A stretch of 64,000 bases of DNA. It comes from Limnephilus marmoratus (Eukaryota > Arthropoda > Insecta > Trichoptera > Limnephilidae). Both the position numbers and the translations under genes were made by a program. Positions 1 through 13,100 of this stretch are shown in pieces. The notes below the pieces were generated by a model. The model was not told where the DNA came from. It did no database searches and saw nothing but the letters and a program-made list of their open reading frames with translations. Numbering within the stretch: the first letter of the stretch is position 1; each line of letters begins with the position of its first letter. The stretch spans positions 52,064,727-52,128,726 of the forward strand of contig OU862917.1 in the NCBI GenBank assembly GCA_917880885.1, written 5' to 3'.

Positions 1-578
1 ATGCCTGTGATACGCATTGTTGTGCGACGATTTGCATTACCACTGTTCTCATATAATATAGGTATACTCGTACATGTATGTATACACTACGCCAATGTGC
101 ATTTGAATAACACGATTGTGGTAGTTTGCTACGCTACTCGCGTATTTTCCAAATGTTTTTAAACATAGGTTTATAATCAGATAAACTGTAACGTAATTAT
201 TTTCATGGTTCTTATTCAGTCAGTACTTGCTCAGAAAGAGTATTATTAATTTCGGGTGCCGTTGGAACGATTGATAACAAATTCAAATTGCCTGGACGGT
301 TGCTCGATTGTTTTTGAAAAAAAAAGCAGAAACGGTTGTAAGGGTGACGTGAGGACATAACAATGGACTGGTCGGAAGTTTGATTTGTAAGGAGTTTTTA
401 TACTCGTAAATGATTGTGTAAATTTGCAATATTATGCGACTACACCTTCAAATTAGTGCTGTGAAGAAATATTGCTTGACGCTCGTAATTTCGCGGCAAA
501 CAACCCACCGATAAATAGCCATTGGGATTTACTGATCACAGCTTGATACATTGATGTTTTGGTCGGGCGTGTTTACAG
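1..578. other. Non-coding stretch, nothing recognised
   Basis: AT-rich sequence with many stops in all frames. I see no gene, clear repeat or RNA here. It could be the intron before the candidate exon at 579. Confidence 0.4.
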
Positions 579-888
579 CCACGTACAATCCAATATCACC
601 GAGGACAACTTTGATGAAGATTGCAGGCACTTCTTAAATGACATTTACAGTCTAGAACTGCGGGTTATATCCTTTCAATGCTCAGAATTGGTCATCGAAC
701 GCATTGTGAGCAGCGGGCCTTTGTGGATGGACTGGAATCTTGGATGCTTCACGGTGTCATGGGCTTGCGAAGCGGCAGCTCTGGGGCTCTTCTCCAGCTA
801 TCTGGAGCCCTTGTCGCTGAGGTTAGAAGAGGTGCGCCATTTTAACTATGGCAAGCTACGAATGATCATTTGGAGTGGATTCTACTAA
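579..888 (+). CDS. Possible 3'-terminal coding exon, unrecognised
   Basis: An open frame that follows a possible splice acceptor (TTTACAG ending at 578) and stops with TAA at 886-888. It is clearly more GC-rich than its flanks. The roughly 103 residues include a Trp-rich, moderately hydrophobic centre (SGPLWMDWNLGC) and a Leu-rich acidic part (YLEPLSLRLEEVRHF). I do not recognise a family. No AATAAA lies close downstream, only a CT-rich run. It could be the end of a gene whose earlier exons lie upstream of the window, or a chance frame. Confidence 0.3.
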
Positions 889-1009
889 AATAACTGAATT
901 ATCTCTCTCTCCCTCTCTCTACATTTTTTTTGAGTTTACAAAGGTATTTATGTAGATTATGTTTTTGCTTGTCAATAATAACAAGTACATTTAGTTTAAT
1001 ATGAGTTCT

Positions 1010-1015
1010 TTTATT
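1010..1015 (-). terminator. Poly(A) signal AATAAA after the candidate minus-strand exon
   Basis: TTTATT on the plus strand reads AATAAA on the minus strand, a few bases beyond the TGA at 1022-1020. Confidence 0.35.
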
Positions 1016-1019
1016 TACA

Positions 1020-1150
1020 TCAGATAGTAGCTTTCTTTTTATCCCACGCAGAACCCTGAGATGATGATGAGAGCTCATGCAAACGGAATTTCTCTGCTAA
1101 CTGAGAAAGGTACGTGTCAAAACTCACAAAACGGTTTCTTCTACCCGACA
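1020..1150 (-). CDS. Possible 3'-terminal coding exon on the minus strand, unrecognised
   Basis: On the minus strand a TTATTGTAG acceptor (AG at 1152-1151) is followed by an open frame ending in TGA at 1022-1020. The tail is polar (FRLHELSSSSQGSAWDKKK). An AATAAA lies a few bases past the stop, which would give a very short 3' UTR. It faces the candidate exon at 579-888, so the two would be convergent gene ends. A second AG nine bases downstream could be the true acceptor. Upstream of the acceptor the frame is hydrophobic and AT-rich and looks intronic. Family not recognised. Confidence 0.35.
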
Positions 1151-1159
1151 CTACAATAA

Positions 1160-2029
1160 CAAATAAATAACGTGTAATTGAATAGCAACGCATAAATAAC
1201 AACAATAACAATGGATAGAATAATATGTGTGTATAATACGTCTGTCTGTCTATTACAACTGCCAGTAGGTGCATGTTATTGCGACCGTATCCTACTAGTA
1301 CGAGTATATCGATCGGCGCGATAGTAAATAAAACAAAAGTGAATTTAGCATTCAACACGAGGGTCAGTTTTTGACCTTTCCAATTCAGAGAATCATAATA
1401 GAGCATTCTCATTCTGAGAATTGCAAAGGTAGGAAATTACGTAGTACTACTTACTCGTACAAGACACTTGTCTAGTTCCCAGTGAGACAGGCGTGATGCC
1501 AATTTATTATTATTTGAATGTCTCGAGAGGTGGGCGAAGTTCTACGAATGACGAGGCGGTATTCCTTTGAACATTACTTTGTAATTTTTGTGCTTCTTGA
1601 ATTCCTTCGTAGCTTCGCGACTGAAATTTGTTCAACCTAATTATTGTGCTCTTTGCCACTTGCCTATATCACCCACTTACATAATGTTGTGTATATCCAT
1701 TCAGAGAGTTATACACCGCGAAAAACTCCAGTTAATAGAAGATTCAGTTGAAAATGAGATTTTGATGTCTATCTTCAAATAAATCCTACACATTTAATTT
1801 GATTCTTGTTATAAGTTTTGGTTAACTCTCAGATCTCAGAAGAACTCGATTTAAAATCAATACCTAAATTAATTTCCAAATCCGTCCACAAAGAGATTAA
1901 AGCTTTTCCTAGTAGCCATATATCATTTACTGTAATATAAGTCTCCACAATACATTTGTATAGCAAAAGGGATTTATAAACGTTCATGTATTTTATGTAC
2001 TTTTTTATGAATACCTCACAAGAGTCTCA
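1160..2029. other. Intergenic or intronic AT-rich DNA, nothing recognised
   Basis: No frame with coding character and no clear repeat boundary seen. Short open frames here are AT-rich noise. Confidence 0.4.
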
Positions 2030-2375
2030 GCTGCTCCCGTCTGGAGCCAGTGAGTCTATTGCATCACCAATTGGGGTATATTGTGAGGCTGAAGGTAGTG
2101 GGGAAGGGAAGGTAGGGAAGTACCTGGCTATTCAGCACCAAACATGGCTAAAGCCATTTTAAGCAACGTTTCAATTCTGAATGGTGGTCTGCAAAACTAA
2201 GAGTATCTTCCACTCTGAAACGTGCCGCAAATGTACTATATATTATTTTTAATGAATTAATCGTGAAAAAGCACAAATTAATCAAATAAAATTTATTTGC
2301 CACGCCGAGATTCACACGATCTTCGAATTGCGAGTCACGAGCCTTACCGCTAGACCACGCCGGCCTAAATCTACG
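2030..2375 (-). mobile_element. tRNA-headed SINE copy
   Basis: Read on the minus strand, 2375-2296 resembles a tRNA gene 5' part: an A-box-like TGGTCTAGCGGTAAG and a degenerate B box. A body follows that is shared with 44040-45036 (minus) and, in part, 42534-42660 (plus). The shared body includes a CTGGCTATTCAG word and a stretch reading 'gtgaggctgaaggtagtg'. Three copies with the same order of blocks support a dispersed SINE. Confidence 0.5.
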
Positions 2376-2881
2376 ATTTCGCTTCCCAACCCCTGTGGAG
2401 CGTTGTTTTCCAAGTCGACTAACAACGAACTGCCAACACGACAAATCGCGCCCCTATTGAGCTGGCAATGGGAGACGTATAAGTATATATTTGTCAATAT
2501 CTTATAATTTCTACGAACATGGTTCGATGCCGTTTTTTTAGAAACACAACTTTTATAATGAAATTCCCAAAGACAAGTTTGTAGTTAGTAAGACCTACCT
2601 ATGTAAGTGCGCAATTTGAGACGCGGTTTATGGTCTATCTATGTATTTCCTCGTTTCTACCGCTTCCGAGGACCTTCGGATTACTACATTATTCATAATA
2701 CAGATATTTCCTACATTGTAACCAAATTTTTTCACAAATTTCACACATTGTTTTCACATTTCTTATAAAATATTTATTTGTGTTGTTGTGATAATATATG
2801 AATTATAGCAATTGAATTTATGCAATTTGTTAATTTTTCAACATAATAGATACAATGTACATAACACCTATTATATTATAC

Positions 2882-3470
2882 TAGCTGACCCGGCCACGCG
2901 TTGCGGTGGCTAATAAAACACAACGTCATCTACTGGATGGTTATCCAACCTTTGAGTTTATCGCGAAGAGACAGACAGATGCCGCGGAGGACTTTAATTT
3001 ATAATACGTAGAGATGGTGTGAAAGATTATAATAATGTGCATGAAATGCGTGGGGTAACTAACGTATTTAAGTTAATAAGGATTAATACTGTATCCGTCT
3101 AAATAACTTTTCAATTACCGCAATGTACGTGACCATTTTTAGAAGATAGAATGGGTATAGTAAGCTATCCGTAAAATGAAAGAGGAATATCCCATCATGC
3201 ATTGTTTTGTTATATCCCAAAAGTAGATTAGGCAGCGTTTTCGATGAAAGCTACCAGGCGGCTTGACTTTTTCCGACACTTCTAACAATTATCGTTATGT
3301 TTCAACCAATTTACACACATTCTTGACAAATTACATACCTAAACCTTCCTCACGAAACACTCTATCTATTGGTGAAAACCGCATGAAAATACGTTCGGTA
3401 GTTTTCGAGTTTATCGCGAACAGGCAGACAGACGATGCGGAAGACTTTAATTTATAATATGTAGAGAAGA
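2882..3470 (+). repeat. Dispersed repeat, family with CTGACCCGGCCACGCG start
   Basis: Starts with CTGACCCGGCCACGCGTTGC and contains a block ending in a 'gcggaggactttaatttata' word, which occurs at about 2985 and again at about 3438. This suggests two overlapping copies. The same family is at 9725-9975 (minus) and 49158-49486 (plus), with a diverged version near 15165. No coding capacity seen. Such repeats are common in insect genomes; class not determined. Confidence 0.55.
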
Positions 3471-4329
3471 TGTAGAGATAGAGATAATAGTCGTTCAATA
3501 TTATCAGCTTATAATATCTAGTGATTTAATTCCAACTAACCGACATTTTGATAAAAATACCAACACCTAACCACCAGTAACAAGCAGTCAAATTTACTAC
3601 CTGTATTAATATATTTTCGTGTTAAGAAAGTAAAGTGCAAACTAAATAATATACTACGTAGTCCAGTACCTACAATATTATTCTAAAGCACTCTACTACC
3701 AGATAGAAGGTATTAAATGCACAATTGATCAAAGATCGTATGCAGTATGATGGCCAAACAACTACATATTTAAAAGACTTTATAAATAAACCATAAGAAA
3801 AATTATTCATGAATGTAAATGTAATGCTGCAAGGCCGAGACAGGTATTGATTGTGTACCAAAAAGGAAACTAATGTTTTGTAAGGGGAAGAAAACTACGA
3901 GTGAATTCTTTAATTAATTGTAGGTATTACTAACCCGTTTTATTGTTCCATTATCACGGAAGGTCAGTTAGTCATTGGCGTATCCACAAACAAAATAATA
4001 GAAGCAGGTACACAACCCTAATAATTTTTGTTTGCATTCGTAACTATAATAACTTTTTTATTCAAACCTACCCCTCGGGAAGTAGTTCTTTATATTTAAG
4101 ATTAATAAAAACAATACCTTACCATTAATATATTTTACGTACAATGATTTTAAAACCTTATAACCTGTTTGTCAACTATATAGTTAGCGGTAAGCACCAG
4201 ATTTAATTTCTCTAGACGATGAATTAATAACTTCTGGAGGGAAACATTTTGAAACATCTTAAATATTTGTAACGTTGTTCTGCAGAATTAATTAAAATGA
4301 ACGCGGCGGAAAGGTCGAATCTCCGGGCC
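3471..4329. other. Intergenic AT-rich DNA, nothing recognised
   Basis: No coding-like frame, RNA or terminal repeat identified. Confidence 0.4.
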
Positions 4330-4712
4330 CGCTAGGGCGAATTCGACCGTACGTTTATCCAATACCATTTGCAATTTCGGAGGCGGGAATGGGTGCCGCC
4401 GCCCCGGGAACCTTTATTGGATAACCAACACCTCTGCCCTAGGTCACCCCAAGTGGTTCGCTACGTTTGGTGATTTAGCAGGGGTGCCCGGGTTCATGGG
4501 GTGAGGTTTGTCTAGGTCTTGGAGGCGGATGACCAGGACATACTGAACCCCAGATTCTTACCCACCCCTTATACCCTTTTCCTTCCCAGAACTCTCCTCT
4601 CCTTCCTTTCCTTAAAAAAAATCCTCCACACAGCATCCCCAAAGATGACATAGGCCCTGAGAGAAATTATTTTCCTCAGGGTCTCCTGTGTGAAGCTCAC
4701 GTAAAAAAAAAA
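4330..4712 (+). mobile_element. LINE 3' end (non-coding), with A-rich tail
   Basis: A GC-rich block that includes CACCCCAAGTGGTTCGC and ends in CTCCACACAGCATCCCC, a 'ctcagggtctcctgtgtg' word and an A-rich run. The same blocks recur at 24895-25070 and 25560-25790 (minus), 27343-27425 (plus, directly after a LINE RT tail) and 48165-48252 (minus). The 27 kb copy ties this block to the 3' UTR of a non-LTR retrotransposon. Confidence 0.5.
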
Positions 4713-6651
4713 TATTAAAAAAATACGCCGTGCCGCGGGCTCATATTTGTTTACACGCTTTCTTCACTTACGTCGTTAAGAATCCCACATTATTTTTCTT
4801 CTTCGTCTTTTCTTTGATAGGGCAAATTCGACAGTAGGTCCGTCCAATACACGGGTCGCGGGTAGCAATTTATATACATGGCTTCTTTACTTACGTCGTT
4901 AAGATTCTGAATATTTATATTTGTCGTTGTAAGTAATAAATCAAATAAAATAATACATTTCTCTTCGCTACAAGGAAAATAACCCTAAAAATTACCTGTA
5001 CCTGCTGGAAACAAGAAACAGTACAATCTAGCGACCTAGGGCAACAATTTATTATATGCCAACTGTTTTATTTATCAAGTAGCAAATGTCATTAACATGT
5101 GTGTACAAAATAATGACAGCACATGTGTGTACTGTATACGGCTACGAGAATGTGGGTTACAAACATATGAGCGCCAACTCTGGGGAAATTTCTTGGGATT
5201 TCCAATATCGCTCTCCGCGGAACCAGAATACTTCCTACGAAGTCGCTGTTTGGGGTTTTCAGAAATGACGCGTTTGGCCAATACTTTTTTAAGCAGTTAA
5301 CTACGCTCTCCTTTATTAATATCTAATAATTAGTTTTTTAACTTCATCTTATTCGACGTTGTGTTGTTTGCGAATTCTGAGTTTAGAAGAAGTTTAATGA
5401 ACGGTTTCGCGCGAATTCTCTTTAAGGAAAAACTTGCAATAAAATTGTCTTACAATTCAATCGTCATTTAAAATAATGGCAAAGTATACTACTTGTAGGT
5501 TTCTACTCCGATATGTTTCCGGAAACCGTGTGTCATAATTCTGTAAGCCATTCTCAAGGCGATTAATGAAGTCATATACTCACTAATGCATATTGCAATC
5601 AAAATCCAATAATAAAACCGACTGAATAATAATCCGTTAACATGTCTATGGCATGGGAAGTTTCGGTGTACATTGTTTCTTTGTTTGACCAAATTTTATT
5701 TAACACTCTTTTAGCACATAATTCGGAGTTTACAACTCCGTCATCGTGCATAAACCGCGTGTAGGTGTCCGTTTCAGATGCTAAATATTAGGTAGGTACA
5801 CAAAACCTGTTTATAGGTTGGAAGAAGACGAATTATTGTTCTTAGTCATCAATTTCTCGGAAAAAAATCAAATTAAGTCACGGGCTTTTTTATTCTTGTT
5901 TGTGACGTTGCTATTTCGTTCAGCAAAGTGTTTTTTTTATACGATTTATCGATTCGATCTCCTTCAAAGGATTTTTGATTGGAACAGCATTCCTGTTACA
6001 AAAATAAACATCAAGTTGGTTCATATTCGAACGCTATTAACGAATATTAAAATCAGGGCTCGATGTTATTTTCAATTAAACTGTTTAATGCTGGGCAGAA
6101 TTTTACGAATTAATTTAAATTATGAAAACTACTGTGTCTGAAATACACGTGTCTAATGGGAATCTATTTAAAGATGACATCATGGGCAGTAAAACAAGCC
6201 GAAGACATTCCTGTAAATTGTACGCTATGTTATGTAGTGCTACCTCTGAGCTAGATGAGATAATATCACGATAAATTAACAATCAAAAAATGGTGTCGGT
6301 TACTAAGCAACCCATCATGCCATGAATACAGTAAGTCAATACACATCGTGGAGTTCATTGTGCAAATCGTGATGGAATTTTTCTTGATAAATTTCTTTGT
6401 CAACCAAAGCCTGTGTTGACAGAACGTATTGGCTCATCCCCACAAGATAAAGATTTATTTTCCCTCGGTTTTTTAATTTTTATTTCCCGCTTGTTGCATC
6501 CTTTCAATACCCCAGATCGTCCTTATGCCACTACCATCCTCCTGGATCGTTACATTATCACACCTCCTGGGGCGATATTGCCCAATCCTGTACTCAAAGA
6601 TCTACACATAAAATAACACGATATTAATGTGCATATTTGTTTCTGTTGCAG
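4713..6651. other. Region upstream of ninjurin; promoter and 5' UTR exons not located
   Basis: AT-rich with short repeated fragments. No convincing coding exon. The ninjurin promoter and any non-coding first exon may lie here or further upstream, but I cannot place them. Confidence 0.35.
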
Positions 6652-6738
6652 ATATTGTGTGAATTAAAAAGAAACGTAAGTTAGAAAGCAGCAAGAAGTA
6701 AAATCAGTTCTTTTAAACTTTGAATTGACTGCTTGAAA

Positions 6739-7149
6739 ATGCCTCACGAAGGTCATACCACTATCGAGATGTCCCGCAGATCACCCCAGCCGCACCACCC
6801 AGCCGGTGGACACCACCCAGCGGGGGGGCACGGGGCCCACGAGAGCCCCATGGGGCACCGGGGGGCCCTTGCCGGCGCCCACAACTCGCCAGCTCGTGGG
6901 GGTCACGCTGGTAACGGGGCACACCACGCAAGGGGCCACACGAATGGGGGAAATGGAGGGAATGGAGCGCGCCTTTTGTCCCCCCACCACGCCGCTGTGG
7001 GAACCCACGCCACCCCTCACACAGCGGGAACCCACGCCACCCCCCACACAGCGGGCAGATCACGCACCCCCTCTCCCCATCATAGCAACACCAACCTGCA
7101 CCCCGGCCCTAACAACAGCCACTCTAACAGCAACCACTCCATCAACCAT
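6739..7149 (+). CDS. Ninj: Ninjurin coding exon 1 (His/Gly/Pro-rich N terminus)
   Basis: Starts MPHEGHTTIEMSRR. The next 120 residues are rich in His, Gly, Ala, Ser and Asn, with a short internal repeat (GTHATPHTA twice) and HPAGG twice. It ends on the strong donor GTAAGT at 7150. An acceptor-like TTCTGTTGCAG ends at 6651, so the exon probably begins at 6652 with 87 bases of 5' UTR. The exon is strikingly GC-rich against its flanks. In other family members the N terminus is extracellular; there is no signal peptide here, as expected. Confidence 0.8.
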
Positions 7150-10100
7150 GTAAGTTATCCCTTTTATAATTCCAAGCAATTTCTATTTGGGTTTCATTTT
7201 CCGTTGTGTTTCCGTTGTACCAATAATAGTCGATTAGCGACATAGATGTTGTTCTGCAAATGACTCTGCTATTAGAAACTTCCGGTATTGGTAGTAATCT
7301 GGTAGATATAATAACGTAGAATGGACAGTCGTACATGCTAACAATGCAATTGCAATATAGGTCAGCAGTACCTATAATAAAATTTTCATCGTCAAACCTA
7401 CTCGTACTAAACGTAATTGTTACATTGAATTTTTCAGTGTCTAAATGATTGTTTTAAAACAACTGAAGGATAAATATTTCCCCATCGTCCACGCTCAAAA
7501 CACACTTTAAAAAAATTGTACTAGGTAGATTACAGTTAGTAATAAGTAATTCAGTAACCGGAATTGAAAAATATTGCATTTTAATGGTTAATTTGTTATT
7601 TTAAAAAACGCGAAATGTCATTTCTCAAGGAACGCCATGTTATTAATTACGACGGCAAACGTCTCGCATGATTTTCCGTGTTTATGAAACCGAACAAAAT
7701 AATGATTAATACGCATTATTTATCTTTTCCGAAGATTGCAATTCGTACTTATTATTTTTCAAAGTGATTTTTCCTTTTAAAAGTACGTAATTAACATGGC
7801 GGTCCTTTAAAAATGACATTTCGCGTTTTTTAAATTAAAAAAAAATAACCATTAAAACGCAATATTTTTCAATTCCTGTTACTGAATTACTTATTATTAT
7901 TACTAACCATTATCTACCTAGTACAATTTTTTTATTTTTTTAAAGTGTGTTTTGATTGTAGACTCGATATAAATATTTACCAACATTGTTTAATATTATT
8001 AATAAATCATTTTCACAACCGTGTTATAAAATTGTAATATTATGTACGAACTTCCTTCTTCTTCTAGCGCTGACAATATTAATATTGAAAAAGGGTATAA
8101 AATAATTTGTAAAATGTGTAGAATAAAATATGCGTATGTATAATATATATATAAAATCCTCAAACTGCTTCAACTTGCAGCAATATCATACTTCTTTGTT
8201 AGCAGTCTACCTACATCTGTAGAGTTTTGTTGATCACTTGGTAATATTAGATATCTGGCAAAATTGAAAATATTTATTGTTATATGTAAATACCTATTTT
8301 AATTGTTAATCTCTGATTTTAATTCACTGTTGTAAATATACATGTATGTCACTAGTTTTAAGTCAGTAGTAATAAGTCTTAATCGTAAGTCACTATCCAC
8401 ATGTAAGTCTTAGATGTAAGTCCCTAATTATAATTTTGAATCTTAGTTGTAAGCCTATAGTATTCATTTTATTTGATTATATGCTTATATGTACAGCGCC
8501 CTTGAGGTGATTTTTCACGAAAACGGCACTTTATAAATCAGCCAATTATTATTATTTTATTATTATTATGAACGCATGATATTTTTCCGTCAAGGTCTGA
8601 TGAATTAAAAGAGAGATGGGTTACTGAGACAACGTACGTGGTTTCACTGAATTAGGTCCAGTAGACCGTTGGTCAGACAAGCTGTCAACAGCTGCCACAA
8701 GCACGAAATCTAGTAGGATGGTAGAAGATACCTGTGCTGTCGTATATCAGAGCTTATTGTTTAGCTTTAACGCAAGAGGTCATCCAGTTTACTCCGACCA
8801 GAAAGAGCTACAATGGCAATGAAATGAGTAGATATATCACTGCATATTGCAGTTTTACACCAATGCAGGTCGACAGCGCATGGTGCACGATGCATCATCT
8901 CCAATCATCTCGCACTACTAGATAGTAGATGTTATTGCAATAATAACAGGTGTGTTCCTTCCTCTACAGCAGTACATGAATGCCAAGGTTTTATTCTTCC
9001 GGTTGTTACAGACGTAAACACAAATATCACACCTCTGTATTTTGTAAAGTCAATTGGTTTCGACTAGGCAGTAACAAAAAAGATTTGAAATTTAATCACA
9101 GTTACCTATCTATTTATAGAGACGATAAAATCTCTCGAAAATCTGCCCGAGAAATACCCAATCGTTTTCGTCAAATGTATAAATAGTTCATCGGTAGGCA
9201 TGTGCCTACAAACAACAAAGTTCAATGTTCTGTGTGGGTAGGCATCTATCTATGATATTATATTGTAAGTAGGTATCTATTCTCACCTACGTTAGTGGAT
9301 ATGTAGAATGGAGACCGGTTCTTTTGAACAATCGTCAAACCACGTTCTCAATTTTATTAAGAAAATTCAAGCGCAAAAAACTCGACTTATTTGGCTATTA
9401 TCACAAACAAAATATTCATTTCATTTTAATTCCGACAAGGTCGCTTCTTATTTGTGATAAATGTATAGGTTCATTTTCAGAATATATAGATTTCTTTAAA
9501 TTTTATTTTATTTTTAAAAAGACATAGCCAACAAAAAAAATCGTTTGAGCTTTAACAATCTAAATAGTTGTTTACATTCATAAAACTAAATGTTGAATGT
9601 CTTCGTCGTTATATATACCACAGTGAAAATACTGATTTATTGAATTACGTATTGTATAGCTTTTTTGCGAGTGTATAACTTGCAGTTATCAATATTACAT
9701 AGTATAAAATGAAGTCGCTCAAAATGTACGTGCGCATTGATCTTTTAAACTACCCGACGGATTTTCATGCGGTTTTCACCAATAGATAGAATCATTCAAA
9801 AGAATGGTTTATATGTATAACACATGCTTATTATAGTAGAGAAATTCAAATATTCAATTCAAGCAGCGGGCAGCGGGCATCAGGCAAGCGGGTGGTGTGA
9901 ATTTTATAAAGGTTGGGTAATGGCGTTGTGTTTCGTTAGCCACAGCGACTTGTGGCCGGGTCTGCTAGTTTGTTATAAAGCTAAACTTTCAAATTTCTCC
10001 AACGGTTGACAGTTTTACGAAATATGCCCTTCTGATTATGATAAAGGCTTCTCAGCTCATTAACGTGCCAGATTGGACTAATGATAAAAGATTAAAAAAT

Positions 10101-13100
10101 GCAATGCAAATTTTGTTGATATTTTTAGTAAGAGACGTTTATAGTAGTATTCGGCACGCTTGTAGGACTCAGTGAAATAGCTCTTTATTTTTAACTTCAG
10201 CAATCTGAGATAAATGGTTTGCCAGTCTTTCAAAATAACCCGACCACGTGAATTGTTGACAAAAGTTTTAAGTGTTTTTCCAAGGAATGAGCACCGGGCA
10301 ACTTGGCCGTGAAATTGCTCAATTATCCTCTATAACTGTATTTATACAATGGAGAGATAGTACACGGTAGATGAATTTGGCTTAAAATATATTAAAATTA
10401 CGATGAAGAATACTCAGGAGTCAGCCGAACTTGGAAACATTTTCATGTGCCTAATAAAAAACGCGGAATTCTTGTGCCGCGCATTCTTTATTCTTTCTGA
10501 TAATTTATTACAATATTATAATCATTGTATTGAAAATCTGAACTTCAAATTCTAAGAAATTGTCCATTATTGTATTATGATAATCATGTATTTATATATA
10601 ATGAATTAACCACGAATAAAACGCAAGGTTTATTTGATTTATGCGGGTTTTCCTGAAGCTACGAAACCCATTTCCCGATAAAAATGTTTTTTTCACTAGG
10701 CTGTTTTTTGTGATATAAGTACAACGATGTATGACTTCATAATATGATTTAGATACATGTGTGTCTGTGTGTGTCTGTGGTTTCACTTATAGGCAAAATG
10801 TTATCGTAACCTTTATGATCCAGGATGAAGGACTAAGGACGAACTATCCTGCTTCGCTTTCCAGAATTCAGAAAATATGTAAGATTAATCATGAATTTCT
10901 TGGTTAATTTTAAACCAAGAGGGGGCGCCACTATCAAGTGGCGCTCCTCGGGTTTATTCGGCTCAACTCGTGTAGCCCCTAGTTCTAGAAGCAATGGGGA
11001 TTCCCCTGGCAGAGACATCACATTATCACATATACTTTGCACGCGTTCAAAATCGATTTTAGATACGAGAGATATGATTTTAGATTTTCACGGCCAAAAG
11101 TATTTTTGTTATTTGTTTTTGGGGTGTTATGCCGTGTTGCGCTACCTCCTCCTTTAGCCAACGTTTCGGACAGCGTTACAGTGTCCATCATCAGGGCAGA
11201 TTTGCGATGGACACTGTAACGCTGTCCGAAACGTTGGCTAAAGAAGGAGGTAGTGCAACACGGCATAACACCCCAAAACAACTAACGAAAATACTTTTGG
11301 CCCTAAAACCAAAATAATAATCGATAGTACCTACAACGTGCGCTGGATGCCAGCCAGGCGCTTTGTGAATCAATTTTTTTTTCAATCGAACATATAAGTT
11401 TATACTATTTTGGCGCCCCCTAACACTGCCGCCTGTTTGCTCCTCCCCCCCCCCCCCCCCCCACCAACCTAGATCTGGCTGGAGGGGGGGGGGGGGTAAT
11501 GTAGTTGTATTCATTTATACCTAATTATATACTTCAATTAACACCCGGGTTGCCGGTAGTGAAATTTTCTCTCAAAAAAAATATAATTGTAAAATTATGA
11601 GCTAATAAAATTGCCTATGGTCCAGGGGCAATAATTGATCTTTAAATTATTTTATTTAATTATATTATTTTATTGCATTTCTTAGATTATATATATGAGT
11701 ACCAGAGATTAAAAATTAATAAAAAATAACAGGTAAAGAAAAAAAATACTAATAATAATTAATTTTATTTGTATAACTTTTTAAGGTTATATGTTATATC
11801 CATCAATGTAATATTAAACATTGAAGAAGATAATACTAATAAATCTAAATGAGATGTGAAAAGAACAAGTTAAAAAAAAAAGGCAACAGTCGCAACTGGG
11901 AATCGAACCTAGGATATAATATATGTCGTACCGGGAAAACGCCTGCATTCACTGATATGTTTATCCGAGACACTATCTAGATTTCAAATAAATTCATTAG
12001 AACTTTGTAATCATTCAAAAAGATAGCAGCCAAAAATATGGGAAAAATTAGTTGAAGATCATATTGTTTATTCCGAATTTGAATAGAGGAGTTGTCCGGG
12101 TTCCTGTTTTCGATTCCCTCTTGCGACCGTTACCTTTTTTTATTTTCTCTGTCTTGTTCTATTTCACCCTCGTTTAGATTTATTAGTATTATATTATTCT
12201 TCCATCGTTTAATTAAAATATCTGTTTCATTTAGGGTTCCGATTAGTAATAGTCCATTACTATTTGAATTTCTTTGCATTTCAAGATAATTTGCATCACT
12301 CTCTCTTCTCCAATGGCGCTACAGCCCATACCGAGCTTTGGCCTCCCACAACATTCGCCTCCAACTCCTCCCATCCTCTGCGGCTGACTTCCAGTTTGTT
12401 ACCTGAAGAAGCTGTGCTGCATCCCCATGCAGCACAGCTTCTTCAGGGGGGGTCTTACCTCGTCTTCCCACCTCAGTCTTCCTACCACTTTTCTCCTTCC
12501 ACCTGGGTGTCCAGTCATAATTATTCTAAGTCATAATTTGCATCACTAGCGACACGACAAAGATAAAAAGTAAACCAATAGGTATTCTCAATTCCAGGTT
12601 CCGACTGACGACAAGCTGCCAGTGCTGTCACGACCCCGCCGTGACCTCTCCGCCGGAGCAGCCATTGAGCCACTCACGCACGTCATCACGGACGGCTCCA
12701 ACAATAACAACAACAATAACAGGGCGCAACCTCTCCTGGAGAAGGACGCCAACAACCCTCAGCCACCTCTTGCTGGTAAGGAAATGTAATTTATTTATCA
12801 AATTCATTGTGGTGTAATTTTTTTTTAAGAGCTGAGATAGTTGACATATATATAGTTCCCGTGAGCACTTAGGCCATAGGCCCATTGTGCTATCTCCTAT
12901 TTTGCCTCATTTCTTTGACAGTAACCCAGTCCCTTTTATAAAGTTCACCAGGAGTGTCTTTAGAAATGAAGCTATTCCTTCTGGTCCGACAAAGTGTCTT
13001 CCCAGCTCTCATTTCTCCTCTTCACTCCTCCTTTGTTCCCTGAAGGCTCCACGAGGAAAGAGGGCTTCATCTCTCCTCTCCACTCCTTAGTTCCCTGAAG

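Noticed and set aside
6733..6738. Ninjurin start two codons upstream of 6739
   Set aside because: The codon there is TTG; the ATG at 6739 heads the frame.
6761..7153. Three other long frames in the GC-rich ninjurin exon 1
   Set aside because: They are frame and strand shadows. Only the 6739 frame joins in phase through a GTAAGT donor to exon 2.
7142..7336. Short minus-strand frame at the ninjurin exon 1 donor
   Set aside because: AT-rich, overlaps the donor, no conserved features.
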